This document shows positions 25,235 through 33,581 of a DNA stretch of 64,000 nt, one piece after another. This DNA is from Gordonia sp. OPL2 (GTDB lineage: Bacteria; Actinomycetota; Actinomycetes; Mycobacteriales; Mycobacteriaceae), in NCBI RefSeq assembly GCF_003797825.1, contig NZ_RKME01000004.1:1-64000 (forward strand). The letters run 5' to 3'. Position 1 is the first letter of the stretch. Each line of letters starts with the position of its first letter. A program made the position numbers and the translations under genes. Below the pieces are notes generated by a model that was not told the origin of the DNA, did no database searches, and was given only the letters and a program-made list of their open reading frames with translations.

Positions 25235-26746
25235 TCAGCCGCCGATGACCCCGCCCGGTCCCGAGATCAGATCCTCGGGAACCGCTGCGCCCTTGCGGAT
25301 GTAGGTGAAGAACTGTTCGGTGTTGTCGCCGACGGCGAGTGCATCACCGTCGTCGGTGTACTCGCTGCCGCCCGTCGGTGTCGTCGTGGTGATCGGGTCG
25401 CCGCGCAGGGCGAACGCCAGACCGAGCAGATTCCAGATGTGGTCACCGTCGTCGACGGTGACCGCGTTGACGGCGCCGTTGACAAAGGGGATGAGACGGA
25501 ACGGATTTGCCAACACCGATGGACTGGTCGCCTTCGCCATGAGCGCGTTGAGGAACTTGCGCTGATTGACCACACGCTCGAGGTCGGCGTTCGGGAACGC
25601 CCGGGTCCGAACGAGTCCGAGTGCCTCGCGTCCGTTGAGCTGCTGGCAGCCGCGCGGCAGCCGCAGACCGGCCTTCGGGTCGTTGAGTGGTTGGTCGAGG
25701 CAGATGGTCACCCCGCCCACCGCGTCGACGACGTGATCGAAGCCGCCGAAACCGATCTCGGCGTAGTGATCGATCCGGGCGCCGGTGAGACCCTCGACGG
25801 TCTGCACGAGGAGTTGGGGTCCACCGAAGTTGAAGGCGGCGTTGATCTTGTGCGAACCCTGTCCGGGGATGGGGACATAGAGGTCGCGCGGGATGCTGAT
25901 GATCATCGCCCGGCCACTCGGCGGCTTGTGCACCATCATGATCGTGTCGGTCCGCGAGCCGTCGCTGTCGCCCGTCGACAACTGGGAGCGCTGCTGTTCG
26001 GACAGTTCGGCGCGAGAGTCGGTGCCGACGATCAGCCAGTTCGTGCCGGGCGTGTTCGCGGGCCGGCCCGCATAGGCCGTCAGCGCGTCGGTGCGATGCA
26101 GCTTGCCGTCGTAATAGAAGACCAGTCCGACGGATCCGACGACCAGCAGCAGCAGGACGACCAGGAGAATCCGTCCGACCCGCATGCGGCGTCGTCGGCG
26201 GGGCGGCTTCGTCCCCGCGGGCGCCGACGATCGGGACCGCGGCTTCTTCGGTGGTGCTCCCGCCGATCCGCGCGACGAGGGACGGCGCGGCGGAGGTCCG
26301 TCGGTATTCGGGTCACGCCGACGGTCACCGGGCACCGGCTCGGGCTTCTGGGTGGGTGCGTAACCGACACCGCCGCGTCCATCGCGCCGGGGACCATCGT
26401 GTCGGGGTTCATCCGGCCGGGGCCGTGCCGTCGCCGAGTCCGACCACGCCAGCGGGGGCCGGTACTGATCCGGCGCACTCGGTGGCCGGCGGGTCGGGGG
26501 AGGTGGCGGCGGGGCGGGATTGCGTCGTGGCGGCACGCGACCGGCGGCCCCGGGATCGGCCTGCGCGGGCGGCATGTGTCGCGGTGGGCCGGCCTGGCGA
26601 GGAGGTGGAGCGGGCTGTCGGGGTGGTTGCGGACCACCGGGCCGGGGAGGCGGTGGGACCGCGCGGCGAGTGGGGTCGCCGGCGCGGGGCGCGGGTCCCG
26701 GGGGGACGTCGCGCCGACGCATCATCGGCGGCTCGGACTCGTTCAT
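25235..26746 (-). CDS. LytR-CpsA-Psr (LCP) cell-wall ligase
   Basis: About 503 residues. A long Pro/Arg-rich cytoplasmic tail (1-185) precedes one TM helix (about 190-212) and an extracytoplasmic LCP domain. LCP landmarks include WLIVGTDSRA, SDGSRTDTIMMVH (Arg/Asp), MIISIPRDLYVPIPG (Arg and Asp), HKINAAFNFGG, YAEIGFGGFDHVVDAVGGV and ALGLVRTR. These enzymes attach arabinogalactan-type polymers from a lipid carrier to peptidoglycan in Mycobacteriales. The ATG at 26746 follows GGTTGGG closely; the frame is open a few codons more. The disordered N-tail with many Pro/Arg could bind divisome proteins or be phosphorylated. Confidence 0.88.
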   Translation of the reverse strand: MNESEPPMMRRRDVPPGPAPRAGDPTRRAVPPPPRPGGPQPPRQPAPPPRQAGPPRHMPPAQADPGAAGRVPPRRNPAPPPPPPTRRPPSAPDQYRPPLAWSDSATARPRPDEPRHDGPRRDGRGGVGYAPTQKPEPVPGDRRRDPNTDGPPPRRPSSRGSAGAPPKKPRSRSSAPAGTKPPRRRRRMRVGRILLVVLLLLVVGSVGLVFYYDGKLHRTDALTAYAGRPANTPGTNWLIVGTDSRAELSEQQRSQLSTGDSDGSRTDTIMMVHKPPSGRAMIISIPRDLYVPIPGQGSHKINAAFNFGGPQLLVQTVEGLTGARIDHYAEIGFGGFDHVVDAVGGVTICLDQPLNDPKAGLRLPRGCQQLNGREALGLVRTRAFPNADLERVVNQRKFLNALMAKATSPSVLANPFRLIPFVNGAVNAVTVDDGDHIWNLLGLAFALRGDPITTTTPTGGSEYTDDGDALAVGDNTEQFFTYIRKGAAVPEDLISGPGGVIGG

Positions 26747-26808
26747 CCCAACCAATGTACGCAACGGTGCTGGTCCGACGGCCGGTCGAGAAAATGACCA
26801 CTGATGAT

Positions 26809-26851
26809 TGTGACAGTGAGTATTGACACATATCGAGGTCGCTCCTAGTGT
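26809..26851 (+). promoter_or_regulatory. sigma-A-type promoter with overlapping palindrome for the AurF-like gene
   Basis: TTGACA (26823-26828) and TAGTGT (26846-26851) are 17 bp apart, giving a good housekeeping promoter 37 bp before the start at 26888. An imperfect palindrome, TGTGACA-N8-TGACACA (26809-26830), overlaps the -35 and resembles a TetR-type operator. The regulator is not identified. Confidence 0.6.
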
Positions 26852-26887
26852 CAGGGGTCACAGGCCGCCGATGCGAGGAGATGCGCG

Positions 26888-27796
26888 ATGAGTGTGACGA
26901 CGCAGGTGAGAACAGGTGGCGGTGGCCGTGAGGCGATCGCCCGTCGGCTGATCAAGGGATCGGTCAAACGCTCGTATGCCCCCGTCGTCGACCTCGAATG
27001 GGAGCGGGAGCCGGAACCCGATCGATACTTCCTACCGCCGTCGGTGCTGTCGCTGGTCGGCACCGACCTCTGGGAGCAGATGGACGAGGAGCAACGGATC
27101 GAGCTGTCCCGGCAGGAGATGGCCAACATCCTGTCGGTCGGGATCTGGTTCGAGAACCTGCTCAACCGGACGCTGCTCGCCCGGCTCATGACCGCCGACC
27201 CGGCGTCGGCGACCACCCACTACGCGCTGACCGAGATGGGTGACGAATGTCGCCACATGGTGATGTTCGGCCGGGCGATCGAGTGGGCGGGAGCGCGCCC
27301 GTTCCAGATGCGCCGGTGGGAGCGGATGACGATGGCGATGTTGCCGCAGGCCCTGCGTGGCAGCCTGCTCTGGGTGGCCGCGCTCGTCGGCGAGGAGATC
27401 TTCGACGCGCTGCAACGCGAGATGCTCGACGATCCGCAACTGCAGCCGCTGGTGGCCCGCCTCATGCAGGTGCACGTGGCGGAGGAGGCCCGCCACATCG
27501 GTTTCGCCCGGGACGGCATCATGCGGCGCAAGCCGATCCGCGGCCGATGGGAGACCTTCGTCGCCGCCAACGGGCACGCCGTCGCGGGCGTACTGTTCCG
27601 CAATCTGTTCACGAATCCGGCGATGTACCGACGGGCCGGACTCGACGGCCGCGCTGCCGCGCGTGCAGCACGGGCCAACCCACACTTCCACGATGCGCAG
27701 ATCCGTGGGTTCGCCTCGCTCGCCGCCTTTCTCACCGAAGCCGGCCTGATGAGCCGGCTGTCGCGATACGGATGGCGCCGCGGCGGATTCCTGTGA
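26888..27796 (+). CDS. AurF-like diiron oxygenase
   Basis: 302 residues matching the AurF (p-aminobenzoate N-oxygenase) ferritin-like family common in mycobacteria. Metal-binding helices include SRQEMANILSVGIWFENLLNR (Glu), LTEMGDECRHMVMFG (E..D/E..H), VGEEIFDALQRE and VAEEARHIGFARDG (Glu, Glu, His). It should bind two irons and activate oxygen to oxidise an amine, alkyl or fatty substrate; the substrate is unknown. The stop overlaps the start of the DUF4873 gene (TGATG), so the two are co-expressed and may act on the same molecule. Confidence 0.85.
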   Translation: MSVTTQVRTGGGGREAIARRLIKGSVKRSYAPVVDLEWEREPEPDRYFLPPSVLSLVGTDLWEQMDEEQRIELSRQEMANILSVGIWFENLLNRTLLARLMTADPASATTHYALTEMGDECRHMVMFGRAIEWAGARPFQMRRWERMTMAMLPQALRGSLLWVAALVGEEIFDALQREMLDDPQLQPLVARLMQVHVAEEARHIGFARDGIMRRKPIRGRWETFVAANGHAVAGVLFRNLFTNPAMYRRAGLDGRAAARAARANPHFHDAQIRGFASLAAFLTEAGLMSRLSRYGWRRGGFL

Positions 27797-28479
27797 TGAC
27801 CGACGCGGCGGCGGTCGCGGTGCTCGGCACGGGACCGCTGGCCCGCCGACTGAGGAATCGGATCATGCTCTCGCCGTTGCCCATCGAGGTCGTGGACAAG
27901 CCGTCGCCTGGTGACGTCACCGTGCACGAGGGGTCCGCCCCGTCCGGCAGCTACCTCGGTGTCGCGACAGCCGACCGTCCTGGCGAGGTGTTCCTCGACG
28001 ACGAGGCGGCGCTCGACTACGTTGTCGCGCTGGTCGAGCACTTCGCGACGTCGGGGGCGACGTCGGTGAGAGTGCGCCCACCTCTCGAGAACGAATGGCG
28101 GAGTGTCGGTTCCGGGCGTCTGCGGCGGAAGCGTCTGCGGCACTTCCGGCCCGACGACTACACGTGGATCGGTGTGCCCGCGATCGACGACGACGTCTTC
28201 GACGGTGAGGCCGTGCTGCGGACCGACGACGACGAGATCGTCGCGCGGATACGGATCGCCGGCGCCCTCGACCCCCTCGACGGCAGATACCACTGGGCGG
28301 GTACGGCATTCGGCGATGAGGTCCGCCGGTGGAAGGACGACCGCGCCACGACGGTGTCGGTCTCGGTCTCCGGTCACGACGCCGTCGACGCACGTCTCGC
28401 GGAGGTCACGCCGTCGGGCGCGGTACGGGTCGTCGGCGTCGGTGAGCCGCCCTATCCGCTGGAGGACCTGGCGGTCTGA
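27796..28479 (+). CDS. DUF4873-domain protein
   Basis: 227 residues. The N-terminal 100 residues have a Rossmann-like start (AAVAVLGTGPLARRLRNRIMLSPLPIEVVD) but lack the usual GxGxxG spacing. The rest matches DUF4873, a beta-rich domain often fused to the C-terminus of flavin monooxygenases: YTWIGVPAIDDDVFDGEAVLRTDDDEIVARIRI, then GALDPLDGRYHWAG. The ATG shares its A with the AurF stop. Association with oxygenases suggests an accessory or substrate-binding role, which is inference. Confidence 0.75.
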   Translation: MTDAAAVAVLGTGPLARRLRNRIMLSPLPIEVVDKPSPGDVTVHEGSAPSGSYLGVATADRPGEVFLDDEAALDYVVALVEHFATSGATSVRVRPPLENEWRSVGSGRLRRKRLRHFRPDDYTWIGVPAIDDDVFDGEAVLRTDDDEIVARIRIAGALDPLDGRYHWAGTAFGDEVRRWKDDRATTVSVSVSGHDAVDARLAEVTPSGAVRVVGVGEPPYPLEDLAV

Positions 28480-28525
28480 GCGCTGAGCGGCGGCGGAGTT
28501 CGCACTCGTCGAGGAGCGCTGAGCG
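28478..28525. repeat. 12-bp direct repeat between convergent genes
   Basis: GAGCGCTGAGCG occurs at 28478-28489 and 28514-28525, abutting both stop codons. The second copy is part of AGCGCT-N-AGCGCT, an inverted repeat. It could be a short dispersed intergenic repeat or part of a bidirectional terminator. Confidence 0.4.
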
Positions 28526-29347
28526 CTACCCCACCCAGCCCAGGTGATCCTTCAGGAGCGCGTAGCCGACGAAGGCCACGATGTCGATCACCGCGTGGGC
28601 GATGACCAACGGCCACACCCGCGATGTGATCTGGAAGAACCGTCCGAAGACCAGCCCCATCACGATGTTCCCCAGGCCGGCCCCCACCCCCTGATACAGG
28701 TGATAGCCGCCGCGGAGAACGGAACTCGCAGCGAGTGAGGTGTTCTCGCCGGCCCCGAGCTGGCGCAGCCGGGTGATGAAATAGGCGACGACGATGATCT
28801 CCTCGGCTGCGGCGTTGCCGATCGCGATGAGGATCAGGATGGGCCAGCGCCACCACACGCCGTCGGCCTCGCTGGGAATGAGGTGTGCGTTCATGCCGAG
28901 TGCGCGGGCGATCGCGACGAGTGCCAGACCCGGCAGCCCGATGAGGGCGGCGAGGCCCAGGCCCGCCGGGACGTCACGGCTCGGTGCCCAGCGGCCGAGG
29001 CCGACGCGCTGCAGTCCGATCCCACTCCGCCACAGCAGGTAGATGCCGAGGCCGCCGATCGCGAACAGCCGCAGCGCACTCATCAGCTGGCGGGCGAAGT
29101 CGATCCAGCCCAGATCGGAGCGGGCCGGATTGAGCGCCACGGTGGTGTTGCCGATCCCGCCGGAGAGCTGCGCCTCGATCAGCGACAGGGCGGCAGCGAG
29201 GGCGGAGAAGAGGAAGGTGAGAACGCCGACGATCAGCAGTTCGACGACGATCGCGCGACGTTCGGTGCGATCGGTGACGACGGGGATCGCGGCGGGCCGC
29301 GACGGACGCAGCACCTGTGTCAGCACCGATCGGTCCGTGGCACCCAT
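28526..29347 (-). CDS. CPBP-family intramembrane metalloprotease-like protein
   Basis: 273 residues with about eight TM segments. The CPBP (Abi, Rce1-like) motifs are partly present. EE occurs in NAAAEEIIVVAYFITRL, GGYHLYQG carries the second-motif His and WPLVIAHAVIDIVAF has the HxxxD-type motif. The arginine normally five residues into motif 1 (EExxxR) is absent; R appears later in ITR. The enzyme may therefore be weak, altered or non-proteolytic. Family members cleave prenylated or bacteriocin-like peptides inside membranes. It is convergent with the DUF4873 gene and 27 bp downstream of the DUF2470 gene. Confidence 0.8.
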   Translation of the reverse strand: MGATDRSVLTQVLRPSRPAAIPVVTDRTERRAIVVELLIVGVLTFLFSALAAALSLIEAQLSGGIGNTTVALNPARSDLGWIDFARQLMSALRLFAIGGLGIYLLWRSGIGLQRVGLGRWAPSRDVPAGLGLAALIGLPGLALVAIARALGMNAHLIPSEADGVWWRWPILILIAIGNAAAEEIIVVAYFITRLRQLGAGENTSLAASSVLRGGYHLYQGVGAGLGNIVMGLVFGRFFQITSRVWPLVIAHAVIDIVAFVGYALLKDHLGWVG

Positions 29348-29374
29348 GGCGCCCAGCCTACGGGCGCAAACAGA

Positions 29375-30130
29375 TCAGTCGGGCAGGCTGTTGATGAACG
29401 GACATCCGGCGAGGGAACGCAGCGCCTGGGACAGCTCGTACACGTCATTGACCGGACGCGGGAACGGCAGCCGGACGTCGGAATCCCCGCCCGGGCCCTC
29501 GATGCGGAAGCGGATGCCGAACCGGTCGAGTCCGAGGGGACGGACGCGTCCGTTGCGCAGTTGCCGCGGCAGCTTGCGGGCGAGTTGGCCGATGACGTCG
29601 GCGTGGTCGGCGTCGAGGTGGGCGATCCAGTCGCTCTCGTACTCCCAGAACGGATCCGGAAGCGCCCCGGCGAGTTCGGGTGCGGGGACGGATGCGGCGC
29701 CGGACGCGGTGGCGATCACGGCGCTGTCGATCTGCAGCCGCAGCATCGAGTAGCCGTGCCCGATGTCGAGGAGGCCGTCGTCGGGGTGCTCGGACACGAT
29801 CTCGAGGGCGAGGTCGCGTTCGAGGTTCGCGGGCACCGGATGCAGGTGGCCGTTCAGCCAGATCAGCGACCGGACTCGTTCGCGCAGGTCGATCGGGGCG
29901 CAGTCGGTGATCTCGACCATCGCGGTCACGCCGTCGGCGGATTCGCCGGCCAGCAGCATGGCGTCACCGTCGGTGGGAACCAGCACGAAGGCCTGCGACT
30001 CGAAGAGATGGACGACGTTGACCGGGGTCGGCTCGGCGCCTTCGATGGCCAGGGTCGCTGCGGACACCCGACGGCACGCGGTCTGGATCAGTTCGGCGTC
30101 CGACGGGCGGTCGGTGACGGCGTGGGTCAT
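29375..30130 (-). CDS. DUF2470 protein under an iron box (Rv3839-like)
   Basis: 251 residues. The N-terminal half has a split-barrel-like character (VVHLFESQAFVLVPTDGDAMLLAG). The C-terminal DUF2470 domain has SDWIAHLDADHADVIGQLARKLP, then LGLDRFGIRFRIEGPGGDSDVRLPFPRPV and DVYELSQALRSLA. DUF2470 is the C-terminal domain of HugZ-type haem-degrading proteins, so haem or iron use is likely. It sits directly after pheA and the mutase in the order of Rv3839, a gene recalled as IdeR-regulated in M. tuberculosis. A 17/19 iron box lies 66 bp upstream. Confidence 0.85.
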   Translation of the reverse strand: MTHAVTDRPSDAELIQTACRRVSAATLAIEGAEPTPVNVVHLFESQAFVLVPTDGDAMLLAGESADGVTAMVEITDCAPIDLRERVRSLIWLNGHLHPVPANLERDLALEIVSEHPDDGLLDIGHGYSMLRLQIDSAVIATASGAASVPAPELAGALPDPFWEYESDWIAHLDADHADVIGQLARKLPRQLRNGRVRPLGLDRFGIRFRIEGPGGDSDVRLPFPRPVNDVYELSQALRSLAGCPFINSLPD

Positions 30131-30195
30131 GCGCTCCCTCGCTTTCGGCTTGTCGTGGCCCTCGGCTCCACCACGGCGATGCTCACCACGGCGAA

Positions 30196-30214
30196 GAAGG
30201 TAACCCTAACCTAA
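30196..30214 (-). promoter_or_regulatory. IdeR/DtxR iron box upstream of the DUF2470 gene
   Basis: The 19-mer matches the consensus TWAGGTWAGSCTWACCTWA at 17 positions read on the plus strand. It is 66 bp before the DUF2470 start and 76 bp from the pheA -10, so it most likely controls the former. Repression by iron-loaded IdeR is expected. Confidence 0.8.
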
Positions 30215-30289
30215 GTGTGTCGTCGCTGTTCGTCAATCGTTGAATCCGGGCCGCGTGGAAACCCGGGTCGGACGAGCGCCCCACTCGAC

Positions 30290-30295
30290 TAGGCT
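30290..30295 (+). promoter_or_regulatory. -10 element for leaderless pheA transcript
   Basis: TAGGCT is 6 bases before GTG 30302, with no ribosome site between. A leaderless mRNA is predicted. Confidence 0.55.
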
Positions 30296-30301
30296 CTTGT
30301 C

Positions 30302-31252
30302 GTGTCCGTGTTCGCCTACTTCGGCCCGTCCGGGACCTTCACCGAGATCGCGCTCGACAAACTGCTGTCCGAGCGTCTGCCCCGTCAGACCACGCCGCGC
30401 GTGACCGGCGACAACCAGAAGATCGCCGCGAACAGCCCGGCGGCGACCATCGAGATGGTGCGCGGCGGCGTCGCCGACTTCGGGTGCGTGCCGATCGAGA
30501 GTTCCGTCGAGGGTGCCGTCCCGGCGACCGCCGACGCGCTGGTACCGCCCGGTCCGGGGACCGCGGGGCGCGTGCAGGCCTTCGCCGAGGTGATCCTCGA
30601 CGTCGCCTTCACCATCGCCGCTCGCGAACCGATGTCGGCGAGCGAGGTCCGCAGCGTCGCTGCCTACCCCGTGGCGGCCGCACAGGTCCGGGAGTCGGTC
30701 GAGAAGCTGTATCCGCAGGCGGGATTCGTCAACGCCTCGTCGAACGCGGGCGCCGCCGCCGACGTCGCGGCCGGACGCGCCGATGTCGCCGTCACCACCT
30801 CACTGGCCGCGGAGATCGCCGGGCTGACGGTCCTGGCCGACGGTGTCGCCGACGCCGACGACGCCCACACCCGGTTCCTGCTCATCGGTCCGCCGGGCCC
30901 GACGCCGGAGAGAACTGGTGCCGACCGCACCTCGGTCATCCTCGACCTCCCGAACGTGCCCGGCAGCCTGATGGCGGCGATGAACGAGTACGCATCGCGG
31001 GGAATCGATCTGACGCGCATCGAGTCGAGGCCGCGTCGCGAGGTGCCCGGGTCGCACCGCTTCTACCTCGATGCCGTCGGCCACATCGACGACGACGCGG
31101 TCGGTGAGGCGCTGCGTGCGCTGTACCGGCGGTGTGAGCGGGTGGTGTTCCTCGGTTCGTGGCCGGTCGACCGCACGACGGGCGCGCCGCCACCGGACAC
31201 CTCCGACAGCATCGCCTGGTTCGACGGCATCCGCATCGGGGAGGCGCAGTAG
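30302..31252 (+). CDS. pheA: prephenate dehydratase
   Basis: 316 residues. It converts prephenate to phenylpyruvate in phenylalanine synthesis. The N-terminus AYFGPSGTFTEIAL starts the catalytic domain, GCVPIESSVEGAVP gives the conserved substrate-binding segment, and DDAHTRFLLIG is the TRF motif whose Thr is catalytic. A C-terminal ACT domain follows (SVILDLPNVPGSLMAAM, then DLTRIESRPRR, the ESRP allosteric site), so phenylalanine feedback is expected. There is no chorismate mutase domain, as usual in actinobacteria. The stop overlaps the mutase GTG by one base. Confidence 0.96.
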   Translation: MSVFAYFGPSGTFTEIALDKLLSERLPRQTTPRVTGDNQKIAANSPAATIEMVRGGVADFGCVPIESSVEGAVPATADALVPPGPGTAGRVQAFAEVILDVAFTIAAREPMSASEVRSVAAYPVAAAQVRESVEKLYPQAGFVNASSNAGAAADVAAGRADVAVTTSLAAEIAGLTVLADGVADADDAHTRFLLIGPPGPTPERTGADRTSVILDLPNVPGSLMAAMNEYASRGIDLTRIESRPRREVPGSHRFYLDAVGHIDDDAVGEALRALYRRCERVVFLGSWPVDRTTGAPPPDTSDSIAWFDGIRIGEAQ

Positions 31253-31917
31253 TGGCGCGGCTTCATCTGGTCCGCCACGGCGAGACCACGTCGAACGTGA
31301 TGCGGCGGCTCGACACCGCCCTGCCGGGTGCGGCACTCACGGATTTCGGTGTGCGACAAGGTGTCCGGTTCGCGCTCGACAACCCGCAGCAGGACGAGGT
31401 GGTCCTGGTCAGCTCGCAGGCACGTCGCGCGCAACAGACCGCCGAGCTCATCGGCTCGGTGTGGGATGTGGGTCTCGAGGTCGCCGACGGCATCCACGAG
31501 GTCCAGGTCGGGGAACTCGAGGACCGCTCCGACGACGACGCGCACGGCGTGTTCAAGGACATCGTCGACCGCTGGCATCGCGGCGATCTCGATGCCCGAC
31601 TGCCCGGCGGCGAATCGCTGGCGATGGTCTACGACCGGTATCTGCCCGTCGTCGAGGACCTCACCGGGCGTTACCTGACCGGTCCGGGCGGCGGTCGCGA
31701 CGTCTACGTCGTCAGCCACGGCGCGGCGATCCGGTTGATCGCGGCCCGACTCGCCGGCGTCGACCCGACCTTCGCGGCGAGCACTCACCTGCAGAACACC
31801 GGCTCGATCGAACTGGAGTTCGTCGACGGACTGTGGCGACTGCACCGCTGGGGAGCGGTGACCGGACCGTTCGGTACCGAGGTCGACGAGCCGCTCGTCA
31901 CCGACCCGATGGGCTAG
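31252..31917 (+). CDS. histidine phosphatase (phosphoglycerate mutase-like)
   Basis: 221 residues. The active-site motif RHGET is at 8-12, a second SSQARRAQQTAE follows near residue 62, and SHGAAIRLI carries the second catalytic His. It is a branch-1 histidine phosphatase; many such proteins are broad phosphatases rather than true glycolytic mutases. GTG 31252 overlaps the pheA TAG, so the two are translationally coupled. The order matches Rv3838c-Rv3837c. The substrate is not clear from sequence. Confidence 0.88.
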   Translation: MARLHLVRHGETTSNVMRRLDTALPGAALTDFGVRQGVRFALDNPQQDEVVLVSSQARRAQQTAELIGSVWDVGLEVADGIHEVQVGELEDRSDDDAHGVFKDIVDRWHRGDLDARLPGGESLAMVYDRYLPVVEDLTGRYLTGPGGGRDVYVVSHGAAIRLIAARLAGVDPTFAASTHLQNTGSIELEFVDGLWRLHRWGAVTGPFGTEVDEPLVTDPMG

Positions 31918-31940
31918 CGGTCTGAGGGATTCGAGTCCCC

Positions 31941-32291
31941 TCACCCCCACCCGTTGGCGTGCAGCCAGTCGTCGTCGATCCCGAAGTGGTGGGCGATCTC
32001 GTGGATCACGGTGACGGCGACCTCGTGCACCACCTCCGCCCTGTCGTGGCACATCGCCAGGATCGGGTCGCGGTAGATCGTGATGGTGTCGGGCAGGAAG
32101 CCGCCGTACTCATGGTCGCGCATGGTCAGCGCGACACCGTGATAGAGCCCGAGGATGGACGGTTCCTCCGGGTGATACGGCTCCACCAGGATCACCACAT
32201 TGGACATGTTGTCGGTCAGATCCGACGGGATGGTGTCGAGAGCGTCGGACACCAGCCCGTCGAACTCGTCGTCGGACATGCGGACGGCCAT
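31941..32291 (-). CDS. small zincin-like metallopeptidase (Rv3836 type)
   Basis: 116 residues of the minimal metallopeptidase family (DUF1025/zincin_1). HEIAHHFGIDD near residue 100 supplies the HExxHxxGxxD zinc motif at the C-terminal end. TITIYRDPILAMCHDRAEVVHEVAVTV forms the helix before it. No signal peptide is visible, so it is cytoplasmic, and its substrate is unknown. The ATG at 32291 lies 4 bp after the stop of the septum-formation gene, so both are co-transcribed as in the Rv3835-Rv3836 pair. Confidence 0.85.
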   Translation of the reverse strand: MAVRMSDDEFDGLVSDALDTIPSDLTDNMSNVVILVEPYHPEEPSILGLYHGVALTMRDHEYGGFLPDTITIYRDPILAMCHDRAEVVHEVAVTVIHEIAHHFGIDDDWLHANGWG

Positions 32292-32295
32292 CACA

Positions 32296-33522
32296 TCACC
32301 CGGCCGGGGCCGGCACTTCTTCGGGGTTCGGCGCGACCCCCGGTGGCAGCGGCACCGGAGTCGGGAGCGCACGGCCCGGCGGCGCCGCGGGCGGCGGGAC
32401 AGGGAGTTTGCCGTTGATCAGCAGCGTCGAGCGCGCGTCGCCGACCAGTGTCGCGAACCCGCCGCGGTCCGGGAGTCCGAGGTAGCAGACCGCGGTGCGA
32501 CTGCCGGCCAGCCAACTCGGCTCCGACAACACCGACCACTGCACGTTCAGAGTCGTCGCGTCGAGCTTGTTCTTGCCGCCGAGGAATCGGGTCGCCTGCA
32601 CCGGACAGATCGACTTCAGGTAGTCGTTCTGTGCCTCGACGCCCGGCCACGGCTTGCCCGAGAGCCGGTCACCGAAGCGCGGGGCGAGGACGACGGTCCC
32701 GGTCGTCTGGAAGGCATGTGCCTCGGTGCAGTTCACGGTCGAGCCGGTCGGTTTACGGGTGGCCGGGTCGATCCCGATGCAGGTGCCGGCGGGCCACTGG
32801 AAGGACTGATCCTGGTCCGCCACCCGGCCGACGAACTGGTCGGCGGTGCCGTCCTTGCCGGTCTGCTGCAGGCCGCAGCGGAGTTCACGGGCACCCTTGT
32901 CCCACTGCACTTGCGAGGGGTACATCATCCCGACCGAGAACCGGCCCTGCGGATCGAGTCGTCCGTCGAGGTAGGCGTCGACGATCACCGGGCACTGTTC
33001 GTCGCGGATCGCGGCGAAGCGCTCGACGCCGGGCCATGTCGCGCTCTCGCCGAACTCCGAACCCGGCAGCAGCGCGGTGTCCAGCGGGCCGGCGACCTCG
33101 AACCGATGCTTCTGGTCGCAGGCCACCTTGGCCGGTTCGCCCGGGTTGCCCGCGGGCCAGTCGAGGCAGTCGCCGCGAACGGACCGGGTGAAGTCGTTCT
33201 GGGCGAGGCGCTCGTTCTCGCCGATGTCGGTGCCGCCGACGCTGCCGCTGTCGTTGAACACACCCAGGGCGAGGGCGATACCGCCCGCGACGATCGCGCC
33301 GATGACGACGGCGGCGAGCACCAGACGGACCGGGTTGGCCAGCAGTGAGCCCTGCCACCGCGACTTCCCGCCCTGCGCGTCGGCTGCGACGTCGCGATCC
33401 GTGTCGTGGGCGCTGGGGTCATCTGCGATCGGGTCGTCGGCGGGCAGACTCACCCAGTCGTCGTCGTCACGGCCGTCCGCGCCGCGATCGGCCCTGCCGT
33501 GTGGAGTGTCGTCGGCGTTCAT
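32296..33522 (-). CDS. septum-formation family membrane protein (Rv3835 type)
   Basis: 408 residues. An acidic, Asp-rich cytoplasmic tail (1-60) is followed by one TM helix (about 66-90, PVRLVLAAVVIGAIVAGGIALAL). The extracytoplasmic part has two related modules with paired cysteines (GDCLDW..VACDQKHRFEV and GTCIGID..VNCTEAHAFQTTG), the pattern of the Septum_form domain. A Pro-rich tail ends the protein. The role is thought to be cell-envelope or division linked, but is not established. It is divergent from the ankyrin gene. Confidence 0.8.
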   Translation of the reverse strand: MNADDTPHGRADRGADGRDDDDWVSLPADDPIADDPSAHDTDRDVAADAQGGKSRWQGSLLANPVRLVLAAVVIGAIVAGGIALALGVFNDSGSVGGTDIGENERLAQNDFTRSVRGDCLDWPAGNPGEPAKVACDQKHRFEVAGPLDTALLPGSEFGESATWPGVERFAAIRDEQCPVIVDAYLDGRLDPQGRFSVGMMYPSQVQWDKGARELRCGLQQTGKDGTADQFVGRVADQDQSFQWPAGTCIGIDPATRKPTGSTVNCTEAHAFQTTGTVVLAPRFGDRLSGKPWPGVEAQNDYLKSICPVQATRFLGGKNKLDATTLNVQWSVLSEPSWLAGSRTAVCYLGLPDRGGFATLVGDARSTLLINGKLPVPPPAAPPGRALPTPVPLPPGVAPNPEEVPAPAG

Positions 33523-33568
33523 CGGGATCCATCATGCCTGCTCCGACGTGGCAGCAGAACCGCCCGCC

Positions 33569-33574
33569 TAGACT
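33569..33574 (+). promoter_or_regulatory. -10 element for leaderless ankyrin transcript
   Basis: TAGACT is 7 bases before GTG 33582. It supports this GTG as the start over the earlier ATG at 33534. Confidence 0.5.
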
Positions 33575-33581
33575 GGCGGCG

